The notes: generated by a model not told the origin, from the sequence alone. A stretch of DNA of 32,839 nt from Alphaproteobacteria bacterium (GCA_016124955.1 WGMR01000007.1:1-32839); one strand, 5' to 3'. Counted from the stretch's first letter, positions 8,314-17,276 are shown. Numbers and translations: made by a program.

Positions 8314-10206
8314 CTAAATTTCCACCTGCGTGCCGAGTTCGAGCACGCATTTCGGCGGGATACGATAGTAATCGGTCGCGTTCTGTGCGCTGGCTGATAG
8401 CGCGATATACAGGCGCTCCTCGATCGGGCCAAGATCGGGCATGCGCGAGGCCAGCAGCGTTTCGCGGCTTAGGAAATAGGAAATATTTTCGGGATCGACC
8501 TGCAGCCCGTGTTCGGCGCACATGCGCAGCGCCTTGGGCACGTCCGGCCTATCGAGAAAGCCGTAATGTGCCACGACGCTGTAGCAGCCGTGACCGAGAT
8601 CGGTCACCGCCACGCGTTCCTTGACCGGCCACCAGGGAATATCCTCGATTTTCAATGTCATGGCGATCACGCGTTCGTGCAGCGCCTTGTTGTGCTTGAG
8701 GTTGTAGAACAGCGCCTTGGGCATGCGCTCCACATCCGCCGTCATATAAACGGCGGTGCCGGGCGTGCGGTGGTACCCGGAAAGATTTTGCAGGAATTCC
8801 TGCATCGGCATCGCATCGCGGTATAGCTTGTTATAGAGAACGCGCCGCCCGTGCCGCCACACGGCGACCAGCGTGAACACCGTGCCGCCGACCACGAGCG
8901 GGAACCAGCCGCCTTCCGGAATTTTCATGAGCGTGGCGGTGAAGAAGGTAAAATCGAACAGCGAAAGCCCGCCGAACACCAGAACGGTTTTGCGCAGGCT
9001 CCATTTCCAGTTCAGCATCGCGACGCTGGCGACCAGAAACGAGGTGATCATGATCGTGCCGGTGGCGGCAACGCCATAGGCGGCGGCAAGTTCGCTGGAC
9101 GAACCGAAGCCCAGCACCAGCAAAATAACGCCCGACATGATCAGCCAGTTGATGCGGGGAATGTAGATCTGGCCCTGTTCGGTGGGCGAGGTATGCAAAA
9201 TCTGCATGCGCGGCAGGAAGCCGAGCAAGATCGCCTGCCGCGTCAGCGAAAATACGCCCGAGATAACGGCCTGCGAAGCGATGACGGTGGCCGCGGTGGC
9301 CAGCGCCACAAGCGGGTACAGGCCCCAATCGGGCGCCATGGCGAAGAACAGTTCGTGCGCCGCTTCGGGCTGGCGCAGCAACAAGGCCCCTTGCCCGAAA
9401 TAATTGAGCACCAGCCCCGGCAATACCAGCATCAGCCACGCGTGGCGGATCGGATCGCGGCCGAGATGGCCCATATCGGCATACAGGGCTTCAACCCCCG
9501 TCACCGCCAGCACGACAAGCCCCATGGCGAGGAACAGATGCCACGGATCAAGCACCAGAAGGCGCAGCGCGTAATAGGGGTTGATCGCGAACAGGACCTG
9601 AGGTTGCTGCACGATCTGGCTGATGCCGAGCAGACCGAGCACGATAAACCACAGCCCCATAACCGGCCCGAACCACGAACCGACGCTGTGCGTTCCCATG
9701 CGCTGGAAGGAAAACAGCGCGACCAGGATCGCAAGCACGATCGGCACCACCGCATGATCGAACACCGGCGAAATGACGCCGAGCCCTTCGACCGCGCTGA
9801 GCACCGAAATGGCGGGCGTGATCAGGCAATCGCCGAAAAACAGCGACATGCCCGCGATGGCGAGCAGCAGAAACGCCTTGCGCCGCCGCGAATCCGGCCG
9901 GATGAACTTGCCCGCCAGCACACCAAGCGCCAGCGCGCCGCCTTCGCCGTTGTTGTTGGCGCGCAGCACCAGCGTGATGTATTTGATGGTGACAGTCAGC
10001 ACCAGTGCCCAGAAAACCAGCGAAAGAATGCCGAGCACGCCGACATCGTCGATCGGCATATCGCCGATCGTGAAAACTTCGCGCATCGTATAAAGCGGGC
10101 TGGTGCCGATATCGCCATACACCACGCCGAGCGCCGCGAGGATCATGGTGCGTTTATCAGGGCGCGCTATTTTGTCGAAGCGCCTGCTGTAGCTGTTTTC
10201 GCTCAT
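8314..10206 (-). CDS. kup: Kup-family potassium uptake permease
   Basis: Kup proteins import K+ with protons across the inner membrane. The 630 residues match the family length of about 620-630. The N-terminal signature AALGVVYGDIGTSPLY (24-39) is textbook. About twelve membrane segments follow, with other family motifs such as NNNGEGG, FFGDCLITPAISVLSAVEGL, GTHSVGSWFGPVM and YFGQGALLL. The last 170 residues or so are the soluble cytoplasmic domain (ERMPKALFYNLKHNK, HYGFLDRPDVP). ATG 10206 lies 3 bases after the stop of the MarR-type gene, so the two are co-transcribed. A good Shine-Dalgarno is not obvious, which suggests coupling to the upstream gene. Confidence 0.95.
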   Translation of the reverse strand: MSENSYSRRFDKIARPDKRTMILAALGVVYGDIGTSPLYTMREVFTIGDMPIDDVGVLGILSLVFWALVLTVTIKYITLVLRANNNGEGGALALGVLAGKFIRPDSRRRKAFLLLAIAGMSLFFGDCLITPAISVLSAVEGLGVISPVFDHAVVPIVLAILVALFSFQRMGTHSVGSWFGPVMGLWFIVLGLLGISQIVQQPQVLFAINPYYALRLLVLDPWHLFLAMGLVVLAVTGVEALYADMGHLGRDPIRHAWLMLVLPGLVLNYFGQGALLLRQPEAAHELFFAMAPDWGLYPLVALATAATVIASQAVISGVFSLTRQAILLGFLPRMQILHTSPTEQGQIYIPRINWLIMSGVILLVLGFGSSSELAAAYGVAATGTIMITSFLVASVAMLNWKWSLRKTVLVFGGLSLFDFTFFTATLMKIPEGGWFPLVVGGTVFTLVAVWRHGRRVLYNKLYRDAMPMQEFLQNLSGYHRTPGTAVYMTADVERMPKALFYNLKHNKALHERVIAMTLKIEDIPWWPVKERVAVTDLGHGCYSVVAHYGFLDRPDVPKALRMCAEHGLQVDPENISYFLSRETLLASRMPDLGPIEERLYIALSASAQNATDYYRIPPKCVLELGTQVEI

Positions 10207-10209
10207 GCG

Positions 10210-10707
10210 CTAAAGGCCGGCCTTGTCATCGCCGCCTGCTGCATAGCGTACGGCATCACTCCAGCGGCGCTCAAGTTTGCGCAACATGCGGTAGGCGGTA
10301 TCGAGCGCGGCGGCGTCTTCGGGGTTATCGAGCAGCGGCTGCGCCAGCTTCTTTTCAAGTTCGCCCAGCGTCGCCAGAACCTGCCTGCCCTTGTCTGTGA
10401 GGCGCAGGCGCGCGGAGCGCTTGTCGCGTGCCGAAGCTTGCCGGTCAACATAGCCGCCGGAAACGAGGTTTTTGAGATTATAGGAAGCGTTGGAGCCGAG
10501 GTAATAGCCGCGCTCGATCAAATCGCGCACCGAGATTTCCTCGTGCCCAATATTGCACAACATCATCACCTGGACCGGGCTGATATCGGTCACGCCGCTG
10601 CGGCCCATTTCGAGCCGCACGACGTCGAGGAAACGTCTATGCATACGTTCGATCAGGACCGGAAGGTCGGTCAGCATGGCATCTTGGGAAGCGGCTGGTG
10701 TCGGCAT
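10210..10707 (-). CDS. MarR-family winged-helix regulator, LdtR-like
   Basis: This is a dimeric winged-helix DNA-binding protein of about 165 residues. The core LIERMHRRFLDVVRLEM, then ISPVQVMMLCNIG, then RDLIERGYYLGSNASYNL, KNLVSGGYVDR and DKRSARLRLTDKG follows the MarR fold: dimerisation helix, recognition helix and wing. The GYYLGSN-SYNLK recognition-helix wording matches LdtR, an alphaproteobacterial MarR regulator known for control of an L,D-transpeptidase. That match rests on my memory of the family. The frame is open to 10818, but I prefer ATG 10707, since the region above it looks like promoter DNA; ATG 10677 is also possible. It is co-transcribed with kup, so it may control K+ uptake or envelope stress as well as itself. 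Confidence 0.8.
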   Translation of the reverse strand: MPTPAASQDAMLTDLPVLIERMHRRFLDVVRLEMGRSGVTDISPVQVMMLCNIGHEEISVRDLIERGYYLGSNASYNLKNLVSGGYVDRQASARDKRSARLRLTDKGRQVLATLGELEKKLAQPLLDNPEDAAALDTAYRMLRKLERRWSDAVRYAAGGDDKAGL

Positions 10708-10726
10708 AATCTCAGCATAATATGCC
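10703..10726. promoter_or_regulatory. Dyad over the start of the MarR-type gene
   Basis: GGCATA (10703-10708) and TATGCC (10721-10726) form an inverted repeat, and within it GCATA-A-TATGC (10715-10725) is a perfect smaller palindrome. TATTAT on the minus strand inside it could be a -10 element. Regulators of this class often bind such dyads at their own promoters, so autoregulation is a reasonable guess. Confidence 0.3.
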
Positions 10727-10872
10727 CGCGCGCCAAATTCCACCACGCCAATGGGGCAAATACGCATTCTTGTGCCGTTTTGTTCGGCCCGCGCCCAATA
10801 TCGTTCCGGATGCGGCATGAAGTGGCGTTATTGGCGCTTAACCGGGCGTTTACCTTCGTTGCTGCAAAATGG

Positions 10873-10901
10873 TGGTCACGCCGGAACGCCAGTTCTATAC
10901 T
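10873..10901 (+). promoter_or_regulatory. Putative promoter of tadD
   Basis: TGGTCA (10873-10878) and TATACT (10896-10901) are 17 bases apart, about 60 bases before ATG 10964. The -10 matches consensus at five of six positions, the -35 at four of six. It lies in the 10708-10963 gap between divergent genes, which otherwise holds no gene. Confidence 0.4.
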
Positions 10902-10963
10902 TTAAAGACTCTCCTGCGGGGCGACCCTGCCCCCTTTTCCTAAAGCCCTCGAGGCCAGCGCCC

Positions 10964-12196
10964 ATGAAAGCAACCCGTCCCGCAAACGCCGTATCCATCA
11001 TGGCGCTTATGCTGGCAAGCGGGTTGCTTGCCGGTTGCGCCGACAGCCCGTGGAGCGAGAAAAACACCAGGCTGGACACCGACCCGGTGCTGCGGATCGC
11101 CGGCACCATGGAAAAGCAAGGCAACACGGCGATGGCCGCGCAGTTCTATGCCCGCGCGGCCGAACTGGACAAGGATAACCCGCGCCCGCTGATCGAATTG
11201 GCGCATATCGCGCAATCCGGCGGCGCGAACGACAGCGCGATCGAATATTACCGGAAAGCGATCGGGCTTGACGGCACCAATTATGCGGTGCGCGAAGATA
11301 TGGCGCGCCTGCTTGTGGCGCAGGGACGCGCGGCCGAAGCGCGCGACCAGTACCGTATTATCATCGATGCGACGGGGGGCGACGCAAAGACGTTTTCCGC
11401 GCTCGGTGTCGCGCTGGACATGCAGGGACTGCATGGCGAGGCGCAGGAACAATACCGCCGCGCGCTGGCCAAAGACCCGAGCAGCGGCAACACGATCAGC
11501 AACCTTGCGCATTCGCTTACGCTTTCGAACAAGCCGCGCGAAGCGATTGCACTGCTTGCGCCGCTTGTGTCCGCGCCCGGCGCTTCGCCGCTGATGAAAC
11601 AGAATTTGGCGCAGGCAAAGCTTTATGACGGCGACGATGCCGGTGCGCGCGAAACGCTGCTGGCTTCGGGCATGGCGCAGGATCAGGCGACGAAGACGAT
11701 TGCCGCATGGAACCAGGAACGCAGCGGCGGCGGCAAAACCGCGCCCGGCGCCAGCGCGGGTGAAATGCATGAATTGCCGGTGCAAGTGATCGAGCCGCGC
11801 CCCGAAAACGCCGCGCCCGTACCGCCGCCGGAAAAGCTTGTACCTGCCGTTTCCGCGCCCAAGGCGCAAGAAGCCAAGCCCACGCAGGCCGGCGCGAAAG
11901 CCGAGCGCATTGTGCCGGCGCCGAAACAGCCACCTGCGGCCAAGATTTCCGAAAGCGTTGGCGCCAGCCTCGATGCCGATCTGGGGCTGTTTAAAACCCC
12001 GGAACAGGCGGATGCACGTATCGCTGCCGCCCGCAAATCGGCCAAAAACCCCGCTATAAGTTTTACCAAGCAAGCAACGGAAGGCGGCGCGCGCGTGCTG
12101 GCGACCGGGTTCGGCACGCTTGATGATGTGCAGGATTTTTGCGATGCGCTGGAAGCCGCAAACATGACCTGCGGCCTTACGCTGGGCGGCGAATAG
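10964..12196 (+). CDS. tadD: TadD-like TPR lipoprotein with SPOR-like C-terminus
   Basis: The 410-residue product begins at ATG 10964 with a lipoprotein signal (LLAGC, lipidated C25), so it should sit at the outer membrane facing the periplasm. Residues about 40-240 form tetratricopeptide repeats (AAQFYARAAELDKDNPRP, SAIEYYRKAIGLDGTN, EAQEQYRRALAKDPSSG). A Pro/Ala-rich linker follows (about 265-325). The last 75 residues (LGLFKTPEQADARIAAARK, then GFGTLDDVQDFCDALEAA) resemble a degenerate SPOR domain. TadD proteins are TPR lipoproteins needed for secretin assembly in tad systems. Its position, converging on tadC, supports that role. The frame is open upstream to 10751, but that part has no signal peptide and overlaps promoter DNA. 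Confidence 0.8.
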   Translation: MKATRPANAVSIMALMLASGLLAGCADSPWSEKNTRLDTDPVLRIAGTMEKQGNTAMAAQFYARAAELDKDNPRPLIELAHIAQSGGANDSAIEYYRKAIGLDGTNYAVREDMARLLVAQGRAAEARDQYRIIIDATGGDAKTFSALGVALDMQGLHGEAQEQYRRALAKDPSSGNTISNLAHSLTLSNKPREAIALLAPLVSAPGASPLMKQNLAQAKLYDGDDAGARETLLASGMAQDQATKTIAAWNQERSGGGKTAPGASAGEMHELPVQVIEPRPENAAPVPPPEKLVPAVSAPKAQEAKPTQAGAKAERIVPAPKQPPAAKISESVGASLDADLGLFKTPEQADARIAAARKSAKNPAISFTKQATEGGARVLATGFGTLDDVQDFCDALEAANMTCGLTLGGE

Positions 12197-12242
12197 CGTT
12201 TCCGCGTATATAGCCGGGATTGACGAGGCGGCGCCTGCGCGG

Positions 12243-13214
12243 CTAGTTGTTTTTCCTGAATGTCTCCAGAACCCTGATGGCCGCGGGGCCGACCAGCACC
12301 ATGAACAGTGTGGGCAGGATGAAGATCATCATTGGGATGGTCAGCGTCGCGGGCAATTTGGCCGCCTTTTCTTCCGCCATCATCATGCGTTCGTCGCGCA
12401 TTTCCGCCGACAGAACGCGCAGCGCCTGCGCAAGCGGCGTGCCGAAACGTTCGGTTTGGATCAGCGTATTGACCAGCGCGAGCACGCCTTGCAGCGCGAT
12501 ACGATCCGCCATCGCCTGCAGCGCCTTGCTGCGTTCGGGCATCAGGTTCAGCTCGACGCCGGTAAGGGCAAGCTCCTCCGCCAGCTCGGGCGCCGTATTG
12601 CCGATTTCCCGCGCCACGCGATCGAGCGTGGCATCGAGCGAGAGCCCAGCTTCGGCGCAAATGACCATAAGATCGAGCGCATCAGGCATGGCGCGACGGA
12701 TGATTTCGCTGCGTTTCTTGGTTTTGGAGCGCAAAATAAAATCGGGCGCCATCCAGCCGACGAAGATCGCGCTGAGCAGGATCAGCAGTTTGACGCTGGA
12801 TTGGGCTTCGATTGTGCCGGTGACGAAAGCTGCAAAAAAGGCCGCAACGCCGAGCCCGAGCCCGACCGCGACCTTGATAAACATAAAGATAACGACGGCA
12901 TCGCGCCCGCGATAGCCGGCGCGGATCAGCTTTGTGCGCACCGCGCCAAGCACTTCATCGGTATTGAGTTGCAGCGCGCCCAGAACCTGTTTCATGAAAT
13001 CGAGCTGCCTGACGTCCGGGCGGCGGGAAGCCTTTTTCGCCGCCACGGCCTCCAGCTCCTTGCGGCGCTCGCTGATGCTCTTCAGCCGCCGCTGCAAGGG
13101 ATTGCGTTCGACGAAGGTAAACCATACGAGCGCGATCACGACCAACGCCGCGCCGCCGCCCAGCATGGCCATGGCATCGGGGTTATCGAGGTATTTTGAA
13201 AGGAATTTCGGCAT
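12243..13214 (-). CDS. tadC: Tad pilus inner-membrane platform protein TadC
   Basis: TadC is one of two GspF-type platform proteins on which the CpaF ATPase acts to assemble Flp pilin. The 323 residues show a membrane anchor near the N-terminus (LVVIALVWFTFV), a cytoplasmic linker, two membrane helices near residues 105-160, the GspF-type domain (RRAMPDALDLMVICAEAGLSL, TLIQTERFGTPLAQALRVLS, EKAAKLPATLTIPMMIFILP) and a final membrane segment. It is the last gene of the minus-strand cpa/tad operon, 30 bases after tadB, and converges on tadD with about 45 bases between stops. Confidence 0.93.
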   Translation of the reverse strand: MPKFLSKYLDNPDAMAMLGGGAALVVIALVWFTFVERNPLQRRLKSISERRKELEAVAAKKASRRPDVRQLDFMKQVLGALQLNTDEVLGAVRTKLIRAGYRGRDAVVIFMFIKVAVGLGLGVAAFFAAFVTGTIEAQSSVKLLILLSAIFVGWMAPDFILRSKTKKRSEIIRRAMPDALDLMVICAEAGLSLDATLDRVAREIGNTAPELAEELALTGVELNLMPERSKALQAMADRIALQGVLALVNTLIQTERFGTPLAQALRVLSAEMRDERMMMAEEKAAKLPATLTIPMMIFILPTLFMVLVGPAAIRVLETFRKNN

Positions 13215-13244
13215 GACGCGTTGCTCGTCTCCGCTGCTGAATGG

Positions 13245-14324
13245 CTAGAAATCGAAACGTATCATCTTGGCGATCACGCCGTGCCCGACCGCCATCAGGC
13301 CGAGACCGAAGAAAACAAGGTTGTTCCCGGCCTTGGTGGTGATGAGCGCAGAGACGTAATCGCGGCTGACGACGAACAGGATGATGAACATAACGAAAGG
13401 CAGCGCACCGATAATCATGGCGGAGGCGCGCGCTTCGGCCGACATGGCGCGGATTTTCAGCTTCAGCTGGCGGCGGCGGCGGATCAGCTCGGCCAGGTTA
13501 GCAAGCGTTTCCGCAAGGTTGCCGCCGGTTTCGCGCTGGATCGACATGGAAATGATCAGGAAGCGGAATTCCGGCGTGTTGATGCGTGCCGCCACTTCCC
13601 ACATCGCATCATCGAGGCTTTGTCCGATGCGGACGGCATCGGTTATGCGGCGGAATTCTACCCCCACCGGTTCGGGCATTTCGCGGCCCACGGCCGCCAT
13701 CGATTCGGTGACCGGCAGGCCGGAGCGCAGACCGCGGCACATGGTGTCGATCGCTTCGGGAAAATATTGCAGGAATTTCTTGACCCGCCGGTCGCCCATA
13801 AAGCCGATCACCAGATGCGGCAGCAAAACGCCGACGGCGATGCCGAACAGCGCCGAAGTACCGACGGTCTGATGCGCCACATGCTGCGTGACGAAGAAGC
13901 CTACCATGATCAGCAGGCCGGTGATCAGAAGATAGGAACCGATCGTGATTTTCTTGCCCGTACGTTCGAGCCGTGCGCGCAGTTTTTCGATGCGCGGCAA
14001 GCCGTTCTTCAAGAACTGGTCGAACATGGGAATGGCGCTGGCTTCGAAGCTGCGGCGCACCGAAAGCGGCTCTTCCCGTCTTTTGCGGTTGGGCGCGCGC
14101 TTGCCCGAAACGCGCTCGAGCCGCTTGCTGACGCTGTTATTCTTGTTCCCGCCCCCCATCATGATGAGCAGCAGAATGGCAACAACGGCGACGCCGCCGA
14201 CGATGAGCGTCAGATCGGGGCCTTGCGCAGCAGCAGCGGCGGCATTCGTGGCCGCATCGACGGCGGCTTCGCCGGCGGCAATTTTCTTCGCCACCACAGG
14301 GCCGGCTTCAGCCGCGCCGGTCAT
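13245..14324 (-). CDS. tadB: Tad pilus inner-membrane platform protein TadB
   Basis: TadB is the partner of TadC in the inner-membrane platform. The 359 residues begin with an unusual Ala-rich stretch of about 35 residues, then a membrane helix (LIVGGVAVVAILLLIMM), a basic linker, two helices near 125-170 and the GspF-type domain (FPEAIDTMCRGLRSGLPVTES, ISMSIQRETGGNLAETLANLA, MSAEARASAMIIGALPFVMF). The ATG overlaps the tadA stop by 4 bases (ATGA), so the two are translationally coupled. Confidence 0.93.
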   Translation of the reverse strand: MTGAAEAGPVVAKKIAAGEAAVDAATNAAAAAAQGPDLTLIVGGVAVVAILLLIMMGGGNKNNSVSKRLERVSGKRAPNRKRREEPLSVRRSFEASAIPMFDQFLKNGLPRIEKLRARLERTGKKITIGSYLLITGLLIMVGFFVTQHVAHQTVGTSALFGIAVGVLLPHLVIGFMGDRRVKKFLQYFPEAIDTMCRGLRSGLPVTESMAAVGREMPEPVGVEFRRITDAVRIGQSLDDAMWEVAARINTPEFRFLIISMSIQRETGGNLAETLANLAELIRRRRQLKLKIRAMSAEARASAMIIGALPFVMFIILFVVSRDYVSALITTKAGNNLVFFGLGLMAVGHGVIAKMIRFDF

Positions 14325-16027
14325 TTCCGCTCCAGCGCCGTCGGCTTCTCGGCTATCGCATCGAGAAGCTGTCGGTCGAGGTTGAAGTATTGTGCCTTGG
14401 TGAGGAAGTGCGGGCGCAGGCCGTGATTCTTGAACTCGATCAGCAATTTTCCGTCCGGTGTTTCGCCCTTCAGTTCGGTCGTGAACAGGTCTTGCATGGT
14501 GATGACATCGCCTTCCATGCCCACAATCTCGCTGATATGGGTAATGCGGCGCGACCCGTCGCGCATGCGGCTGACCTGTACGATCATATCAATGGCCGAA
14601 GCGATCTGCATGCGGATCGCGCGCGGCGGCAGGCTGACGCCGCCAAGCCCGACCATGTTTTCAAGGCGCATCAGCGCTTCGCGCGGGCGGTTGGCGTGGA
14701 CGGTGGAAAGCGAACCATCGTGGCCGGTATTCATGGCTTGCAGCATGTCGATCGCTTCGCCGCCGCGGCACTCGCCGACGATGATGCGGTCGGGGCGCAT
14801 ACGCAGGGAGTTTTTCAGCAAATCGCGGATCCCGATCTCGCCGTCGCCTTCGAGGTTGGCGGGGCGGGTTTCCAGCCGCACCACATGCGGCTGCTGCAGC
14901 TGCAGTTCGGCCGCGTCTTCGATGGTGACGATACGCTCGCCGTTGTCGATCATTTGCGACATGGCGTTAAGCAGCGTGGTTTTGCCCGAACCGGTACCGC
15001 CAGAAATGATGATATTGCAGCGCGCGCGCCCGGCGATGCGCAGCACCGTCGCCATGACGGGCGAGATGCTGCCGAACTTGATCATGGTGTCGAGCGTGAT
15101 TTTTTTCTTGGAAAATTTACGAATGGTAATGGTCGGCCCATCGATCGCCAGCGGCGGGATGATGATGTTGACGCGGCTTCCGTCCGCGAGGCGCGCATCG
15201 CACAGCGGCGAACTTTCGTCGATGCGGCGGCCCATGGCGGTCACGATGCGGGTGGCGACCGTCATGACATGGCCGTTATCGCGGAATTTCACGTTGGAAA
15301 GGGTCAGTTTGCCGCGCTCTTCCGTATAAATCTGCTTGGGGCCGTTGACCATGATTTCGGTGATGTTTTCGTCGTTCAGCAACGGTTCCAGCGGGCCGAG
15401 ACCGAGCATATCGTCGATCATGCGGACGACCAGCTCCTGCCGTTCGCCCGCGTTCAGGTGGATCTTGTTTTCGCTCAGAAGCTCGGTCACCAGATCGGTG
15501 ACGTCGCGCATCAGTTCGGCGCGGCTGACGCGCGCGGCGGCCGAACTGTCAATGCGCTGCAAAAGCAAGGGCTGGATCTTGTTCTTTGCGCTGTCGATTG
15601 AATTGTTGTTGCTGACGGCGCGGCGCTTTTCCTGCCCTTCGCTGGTCGCCACCGCGGCCAGGATCGCGGCTTCGGCCGCCGGGGCCGCGGGTCCTTCGCT
15701 GTCCTCGTCACCCTCTTCGCCCGGTACCGCAGAAGCGGCACGCGGCGATGCATCGGGGGCCGGCGCGTGGCCCGCTTCCTTGTGCGCGATCGCCAGCAGG
15801 CCGTTGACCAGCGCGGTGATAAGATCGCGCTGGTCGAGCCAGTTCAGCTCGACCTTTTTCTGGAACAGATGCTCGACCGTCAGGTCCTTGGCGGCGTGCG
15901 CGATTTCGGCGCGCGGCAGGCGCAGCGCCTTTTCAGGCGGAATGCGGGTACGCAGCGCCGGCATCAGCTCGTCGCGCAGCGTGCCGATCGTCATACCGGT
16001 TTTGCCGCCGCCGTCAGCCGGTGTCAT
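14321..16027 (-). CDS. cpaF: Tad pilus assembly ATPase CpaF/TadA with duplicated N-domain
   Basis: This secretion ATPase powers Flp pilus assembly from the cytoplasmic face. The C-terminal core holds Walker A GGTGSGKT (343-350), the Asp box IVTIEDAAEL (367-376), Walker B RIIVGECRGGEA (from 414) and the His box TGHDGSLSTVHANRP (434-448). The normal N-terminal helical domain is at about 148-215, running into GLGPLEPLL. Residues 17-81 repeat that domain: they align to 147-211 without gaps at a fixed offset of 130, sharing P, L, R-I, A-x-R, RAE, DL, E-x-L, K and LN. An acidic, Ala/Pro-rich linker (about 86-140) joins the two copies. At 568 residues it is longer than typical CpaF. It overlaps both neighbours by 4 bases. 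Confidence 0.95.
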   Translation of the reverse strand: MTPADGGGKTGMTIGTLRDELMPALRTRIPPEKALRLPRAEIAHAAKDLTVEHLFQKKVELNWLDQRDLITALVNGLLAIAHKEAGHAPAPDASPRAASAVPGEEGDEDSEGPAAPAAEAAILAAVATSEGQEKRRAVSNNNSIDSAKNKIQPLLLQRIDSSAAARVSRAELMRDVTDLVTELLSENKIHLNAGERQELVVRMIDDMLGLGPLEPLLNDENITEIMVNGPKQIYTEERGKLTLSNVKFRDNGHVMTVATRIVTAMGRRIDESSPLCDARLADGSRVNIIIPPLAIDGPTITIRKFSKKKITLDTMIKFGSISPVMATVLRIAGRARCNIIISGGTGSGKTTLLNAMSQMIDNGERIVTIEDAAELQLQQPHVVRLETRPANLEGDGEIGIRDLLKNSLRMRPDRIIVGECRGGEAIDMLQAMNTGHDGSLSTVHANRPREALMRLENMVGLGGVSLPPRAIRMQIASAIDMIVQVSRMRDGSRRITHISEIVGMEGDVITMQDLFTTELKGETPDGKLLIEFKNHGLRPHFLTKAQYFNLDRQLLDAIAEKPTALERK

Positions 16028-17235
16028 TTATCCTTGCCTCCGAGCAGCTTGCTCATGAAGCCACTTTTGCCGGTTTCCTGCTTTTTCATGCCGGTTATAT
16101 GTTCGGCGATCGCGCGGATTGCCTGCGCGCTCGGTGCCTGCGGCGTTATGGACGCAAGCGCCCGGCCGCTGTTGGCGGCATCGTTGGCCACCTTGCTGTC
16201 TTCGGGAATGACGAAGGATATTTTGTCCTGGATGCCTTTTTCGAAGGTGGCTTTATCGACCTGCGGCGGGCGGTCCTTGCCGTGGCGCGCGGTGACGATA
16301 AGCGGCGCGGTGGCGGCCGTTGCGCTTTGCGAGAGCATTTTGAGGCGCAGACAATCGCGGATTCCGAACAGCGATTGATCGCTGATCAGCAGGATGGCGT
16401 GCGCGAGGCCGAGAATGCGGCGCTGCGAGGAAACCAGGCTGCGCGGCAGATCGACGATCACGTAATCGAAGTTTTCGCGCACCTCTTTCAGAATGGCATT
16501 CAGCGCGCCGGGATCAACCGGCACCGGGTCTTCGAGATTTTCTTCGGCGCTGAGCACCGAAAGCTTGTCTTCGGCGATGATCATGGAGCTGGCGATCATC
16601 AGGCTATCGACCCGGCTCGGGGAGCTCATGATGTCGCGCGCGCCGCGCCCGGGCTCGATATCGAGCGAAAGCGCCGCCGTGCCGAATTGCAGATCAAGAT
16701 CGACCAGTGCGGTATTGAAGCCCTGCTCCTTGGCGAGAATCCACGCCATATTGACGGCGCAGGTGCTGGCACCGACGCCGCCGCGGCTGCCGATCACGAA
16801 CACGAGCCGCGCTTCCTTGGGCGCAGCCGAAGCGGATGCGCGCGGCTTTTGTGCGAGCTGCACGACCTGCGAGAGCGTATCGGGCGCGAGCGGCTTGACC
16901 ATATAATCCACGAGGCCGGTCTGGATGAAGGCGCGGTACATGCGCACATCGTTGACGCTGCCGGTGCCGATAACCTGGGCTTTCGGGCCGCACAAATTAA
17001 CGAGCCGCGCCGCCGCCGCCGGCTGATCTTCCTGGCCGTCGAAATCGACAAGCACAAGCTTGGGCGGCGTCGCTTGCTGCGCCAGCAGGCTTGCGAGCAT
17101 GTCGGGCCCGCCCGATTGCACGCAGGCTTCCGGCCAGCCTTGCTGCTTGGCCCAGGCGCGCAGCGTGGCGTTCGAATCTTCGTCGGTGACGAAAGCCATA
17201 AATTCGGGGTGGAGGATGTTTTCGCTGTCGCTCAT
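16024..17235 (-). CDS. cpaE: Tad pilus localisation ATPase CpaE/TadZ
   Basis: CpaE/TadZ is a MinD/ParA-like protein that places the pilus machine, often at a cell pole. The 403 residues contain an N-terminal receiver-like domain (about 10-130, with LVLVDFDG and VDYMVKPL) and a P-loop ATPase domain from about 143. The P-loop reads GSRGGVGAST (149-158): both lysines of the ParA form KGGVGKT are replaced by R151 and A156. TadZ proteins are known for deviant Walker boxes, so this is expected, but hydrolysis is doubtful. VDLDLQFG and YVIVDLPR mark the other nucleotide-site strands. Its stop overlaps the cpaF start (ATGA). Confidence 0.92.
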   Translation of the reverse strand: MSDSENILHPEFMAFVTDEDSNATLRAWAKQQGWPEACVQSGGPDMLASLLAQQATPPKLVLVDFDGQEDQPAAAARLVNLCGPKAQVIGTGSVNDVRMYRAFIQTGLVDYMVKPLAPDTLSQVVQLAQKPRASASAAPKEARLVFVIGSRGGVGASTCAVNMAWILAKEQGFNTALVDLDLQFGTAALSLDIEPGRGARDIMSSPSRVDSLMIASSMIIAEDKLSVLSAEENLEDPVPVDPGALNAILKEVRENFDYVIVDLPRSLVSSQRRILGLAHAILLISDQSLFGIRDCLRLKMLSQSATAATAPLIVTARHGKDRPPQVDKATFEKGIQDKISFVIPEDSKVANDAANSGRALASITPQAPSAQAIRAIAEHITGMKKQETGKSGFMSKLLGGKDK

Positions 17236-17276
17236 TTCAGTATTACGCCCTGTCTGTCGCTGTCTGGTTCATGGGG

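Noticed and set aside
8851-10905. A 684-codon plus-strand open frame opposite kup and the MarR-type gene
   Set aside because: Its translation is full of Arg, His and Gln with no domain pattern, while the minus strand encodes a textbook Kup protein.
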